From Oscillospiraceae bacterium (GTDB lineage: Bacteria; Bacillota; Clostridia; Oscillospirales; Ruminococcaceae), in contig CAAGBQ010000114.1 in the NCBI GenBank assembly GCA_900768105.1, positions 1-24,081 of the forward strand: 24,081 nt of DNA, read 5' to 3'. Of this stretch, positions 22,267 through 24,081 are shown one piece after another (positions within the stretch are counted from its first letter, which is position 1; every line of letters starts with the position of its first letter). The notes below the pieces were generated by a model. The model searched no databases, had not been told where the DNA came from, and saw nothing but the letters and a program-made list of their open reading frames with translations. The translations under genes were made by a program, and so were the position numbers.

Positions 22267-22529
22267 ATCCACGGCAGCTTACAAATTTTATTACAAACAC
22301 AAGCCACCATGTTAAAAAGACAAAAGACACTGTTAAGAAAGCGAAAGAGAGTATTAAGAGCACAAAAAGAACCATTAAGAAAGCAAAAAATAAACATTTT
22401 TCTATTGATTTTTCTTTCACTTTGGCATATACCGATATCAACAGAACCCGACGCGCCTCTCTTTTGATGCGTACCATGTCGGGTCATTTGATTATATGGG
22501 GATTTTTATGGAAGAAAACGAATATTTAA
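22251..22529 (+). pseudogene. Possible remnant of a lysine-rich heptad-repeat protein
   Basis: A 92-codon open frame begins at GTG 22251 with no ribosome binding site. Its central part is four consecutive 21-base units (22311-22331, 22332-22352, 22353-22373, 22374-22394). They code for seven-residue repeats VKKTKDT, VKKAKES, IKSTKRT, IKKAKNK, with consensus [VI]K[KS][TA]K. Such a repeat would form an amphipathic, very basic helix. Similar Lys/Thr/Ala repeats occur in some mobile-element proteins of Clostridia, which is only a resemblance. Because no start signal or domain is seen and the frame overlaps the U32 promoter, a decayed gene fragment is more likely than an active gene. A small basic protein remains possible. 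Confidence 0.3.
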
Positions 22530-22598
22530 AATTGTCCGGCTATGTTAAGATATAACCCCTTTCCACACATAGGTTTTGCTTTTTTTTGCGAAAAAGTG
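22530..22598. other. AT-rich spacer upstream of the lysine riboswitch promoter
   Basis: No gene is supported. A 15-codon frame (ATG 22508 to TAA 22555) with a weak GGGGA upstream crosses into it. A short inverted repeat, ACCCGAC/GTCGGGT, lies just upstream (22446-22484). Confidence 0.4.
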
Positions 22599-22627
22599 TT
22601 GACATTTTATCTGTGCTTTGCTATACT
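22599..22627 (+). promoter_or_regulatory. Promoter of the lysine riboswitch transcript
   Basis: Perfect TTGACA (22599-22604), a 17-base spacer and TATACT (22622-22627). It is the strongest promoter match in the window. Confidence 0.85.
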
Positions 22628-22702
22628 TGCTCATATAGTCATTCAAAAAGTGAATGATTATGCAAAAAACTGAATACTGAAAATTGTTTTTGGCTTTGCC
22701 AT

Positions 22703-22975
22703 AAACAATGGTAGAGGCGCAAAGCTCATCAGTAACGCCGGATATTTTTAAGGAAATACGGTTTCCGTCCGGAGCGAAAGGGTGCTTTGCCGAAGCATTG
22801 CGGCTTTCCGTATTCGGCCGCATTTGCTGGGGCGTGAGAGAACATCTTACGGACTGTCACTTCGGTGGAGAGCTATCATTGGTTTAAGCGAAGCGGCGCT
22901 TTGCGCCGCATTCGTAAAACATTTGCTTTGGAATGTTACCATGAATCTTCATCCGAAAGTATTCATGGTTTTTTT
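22703..22975 (+). ncRNA. Lysine riboswitch (L box) with terminator
   Basis: The aptamer matches the lysine riboswitch in order: GTAGAGGCGC (22711-22720), AAGCTCATCAGTAACGCC, GCTTTGCCGAAGC, TTTGCTGGGGCG, CATCTTACGGACTGTCAC and GGTGGAGAGCTATC (ending near 22877). P1 forms between about 22703-22714 and 22873-22885. A GC-rich hairpin (GCGGCGC-TTT-GCGCCGC, 22893-22909) and an intrinsic terminator, ACCATGAAT (22938-22946) with ATTCATGGT (22961-22969) plus TTTTTTT, follow. Established knowledge: lysine binding stabilises the aptamer and favours termination, so the downstream gene is expressed when lysine is scarce. Confidence 0.96.
22938..22975 (+). terminator. Lysine-controlled transcription terminator
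   Basis: A nine-pair stem around a 14-base loop, followed by seven T; it forms the expression platform of the riboswitch. Confidence 0.9.
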
Positions 22976-23024
22976 GTTGTAAAAAATAAAAACCTGAATC
23001 ATTTTTGGAAAGAAGGAATTTTTA

Positions 23025-23852
23025 ATGAAAAAAATTATTGCTTTTGTACTTGCGGCTTTTATGTGCATTTCACTTGCGGCGTGCAGCAAAGCGCAAAGCA
23101 ACAACAATGTTTTGCGCGTGGCCATGGAGTGCTCCTATGCTCCCTATAACTGGAGCCAGGCGACGGACGAAAACGGCGCGGTTAAAATTTCCGGCAGCAA
23201 CAGCTATGCCTATGGCTATGATGTTATGATGGCAAAGCTTATTGCGGAAAGCATGGGCAAAGAGCTTGAAATAGTCAAGCTTGACTGGGAATCCCTTGTG
23301 CTTGCCGTAAAGTCCGGAGATGTTGATATGGCGATTGCCGGTCAGTCCATTACCGCACAGCGCCTTGAGCAGGTGGATTTTTCTATTCCGTATTACTATG
23401 CAACTATCGTTACCCTTACCAAGAAGGATAATCCCTATGCCGCGGCAACGGGCGTTTCCAACCTTGCGGGCGGCACCTGCACCTCCCAGCTCAACACCGT
23501 TTGGTATGATGTCTGCCTTCCGCAGATTAAAGATGCAAACATCCTTACCGCGCAGGAAACCGCGCCCGCAATGCTTGTTGCGCTTGAATCCGGCGCAGTT
23601 GACTACATTGTTACCGATAAACCCACCGGAACGGCGGCTCTTATGGCATACGACGACCTTGTTATGCTTGATTTTGCAGGTTCCGACGACGATTTTGTCG
23701 TATCCGATGAAGATATAAACATCGGCATTTCCATTCGCAAGGGCAACACCGAGCTTCTTGACGCGGTGAACAAGGTTCTTTCCGGAATGACCGCCGAGGA
23801 TTACGAGCGCATGATGGACGAAGCAATCTCCGTTCAGCCATTGAGCGAATAA
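23025..23852 (+). CDS. Amino acid ABC transporter substrate-binding lipoprotein, probably for lysine
   Basis: A 275-residue family 3 solute-binding protein. The signal peptide (MKKIIAFVLAAFMCISLAAC) ends in lipobox SLAAC, so lipidation is at C20. The mature part has the amino-acid binding fold: VLRVAMECSYAPYNW at the first ligand lobe, YGYDVMMAKLIAESMGKELEIV, then SGDVDMAIAGQSITAQRLEQVDFSIPYY, the strongest family signature, and VALESGAVDYIVTDKPTG in the second lobe. The ligand is inferred as lysine (possibly also ornithine or arginine) because a lysine riboswitch precedes it. ATG 23025 follows AGAAGGA. Permease and ATPase genes normally follow such a gene but are not seen in the remaining 229 bases, which hold repeats. 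Confidence 0.95.
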   Translation: MKKIIAFVLAAFMCISLAACSKAQSNNNVLRVAMECSYAPYNWSQATDENGAVKISGSNSYAYGYDVMMAKLIAESMGKELEIVKLDWESLVLAVKSGDVDMAIAGQSITAQRLEQVDFSIPYYYATIVTLTKKDNPYAAATGVSNLAGGTCTSQLNTVWYDVCLPQIKDANILTAQETAPAMLVALESGAVDYIVTDKPTGTAALMAYDDLVMLDFAGSDDDFVVSDEDINIGISIRKGNTELLDAVNKVLSGMTAEDYERMMDEAISVQPLSE

Positions 23853-23880
23853 TATTGTACGGATTTTAAGAATGCGGCGT

Positions 23881-24012
23881 CGCGGCAATAGAGAGCGAAT
23901 CTCGCCTCCCCTGTGTAGGGTTCGCGCCGCGGCAATGAAGCGCGTTCTCGGCTCCCCTGTGTAAGGGTAGAAATTCCGAGCGCCTCCGGTGGAGGATGAA
24001 GCGAGGAATTTC
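23881..24012. repeat. Intergenic repeat element D (two cores) and adjoining hairpin
   Basis: It has two direct cores, CTCCCCTGTGTAGG (23906-23919) and CTCCCCTGTGTAAG (23952-23965), each preceded by CGCGGCAAT and a GAGAGCGAATCTC-like flank. The sequence after the second core, GGGTAGAAAT, matches element A. A hairpin, GAAATTCC (23970-23977) with GGAATTTC (24005-24012), encloses CCTCC-GGT-GGAGG. It follows the substrate-binding gene directly and reaches toward the window end; the last 70 bases have no identified gene. Confidence 0.8.
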
Positions 24013-24081
24013 GACTGCCGCCGTCCGCGAACGCGAGAATAGCGTAAGCCGAAGCGTGAGCGGTTAACGGCAAAGGGGCAA

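Noticed and set aside
22013..22477. A minus-strand frame with a hydrophobic segment upstream of the U32 gene
   Set aside because: The hydrophobic residues are the complement of the lysine-rich repeats, the frame overlaps the U32 gene and its promoter, and no ribosome binding site is present.
22508..22555. A 15-codon frame starting ATG 22508 with a weak binding site
   Set aside because: It is too short to support; it could be a broken gene start, but no continuation is found in any frame.
4476..24012. Whether the dispersed repeats form a CRISPR array
   Set aside because: Copies are kilobases apart, have no regular spacers, and no cas gene is present.

Overview
The window reads as a chromosomal segment of a low-to-mid GC Firmicute, most likely a gut-type member of the Clostridia (Oscillospirales/Ruminococcaceae-like). 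Evidence: strong GGAGG-type ribosome binding sites, textbook TTGACA/TATAAT promoters with 17-18 base spacers, a T-box and a lysine riboswitch with intrinsic terminators, a TepA-YlzJ-FtsK gene order of the Bacillus/Clostridium type, and an absence of Gram-negative envelope genes. The taxonomic placement is inference; no 16S gene is present.

Layout. Bases 1-320: start of a zinc-ribbon membrane protein, minus strand, cut by the window edge. 607-1857: a signal-peptide, Ig-like, tail-anchored surface protein. 1962-4878: leuS under a leucine T-box, minus strand. 4898-8433: a minus-strand housekeeping operon transcribed rdgB, yhbY, nadD, an unrecognised lipoprotein, yqeK, rsfS. 8434-8771: a repeat-rich intergenic stretch. 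8772-14500: a minus-strand cluster transcribed tepA, ylzJ, uppP, ftsK/spoIIIE, ftsY. 14779-14862: tRNA-Leu(CAA). 14910-16482: yhcC-like radical SAM gene and sfsA. 16604-16915: a small membrane protein, plus strand. 17142-17702: an orphan EutP-like GTPase, minus strand, divergent from rluA-ksgA (17828-19395). 19477-19857: a DUF4430-like lipoprotein. 20029-20916: an unrecognised HExxH protein. 20997-22193: a U32 (TrhP-like) protein, minus strand. 22599-23852: a lysine riboswitch and its amino-acid-binding lipoprotein. The window ends in more repeats.

Most genes are conserved housekeeping functions: translation (leuS, tRNA-Leu, rsfS, yhbY, ksgA, rluA, trhP-like), nucleotide and cofactor metabolism (nadD, rdgB, yqeK), protein export and envelope (ftsY, uppP) and chromosome partition (ftsK). 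The unusual content is (i) a dispersed intergenic repeat built on the core CTCCCCTGTGTAAG, at four loci and eight cores, one lying between the leuS T-box terminator and the leuS start codon; (ii) an orphan EutP-type GTPase with an N-terminal extension and a palindrome at its predicted transcription start; (iii) an unrecognised HExxH protein; (iv) a lipoprotein inserted between nadD and yqeK; (v) a lysine-rich heptad-coding remnant just upstream of the lysine riboswitch. No CRISPR array, transposase, phage gene, rRNA or obvious defence system is visible. Nothing here can be called a new system from sequence alone; the EutP orphan and the HExxH protein are the best leads.
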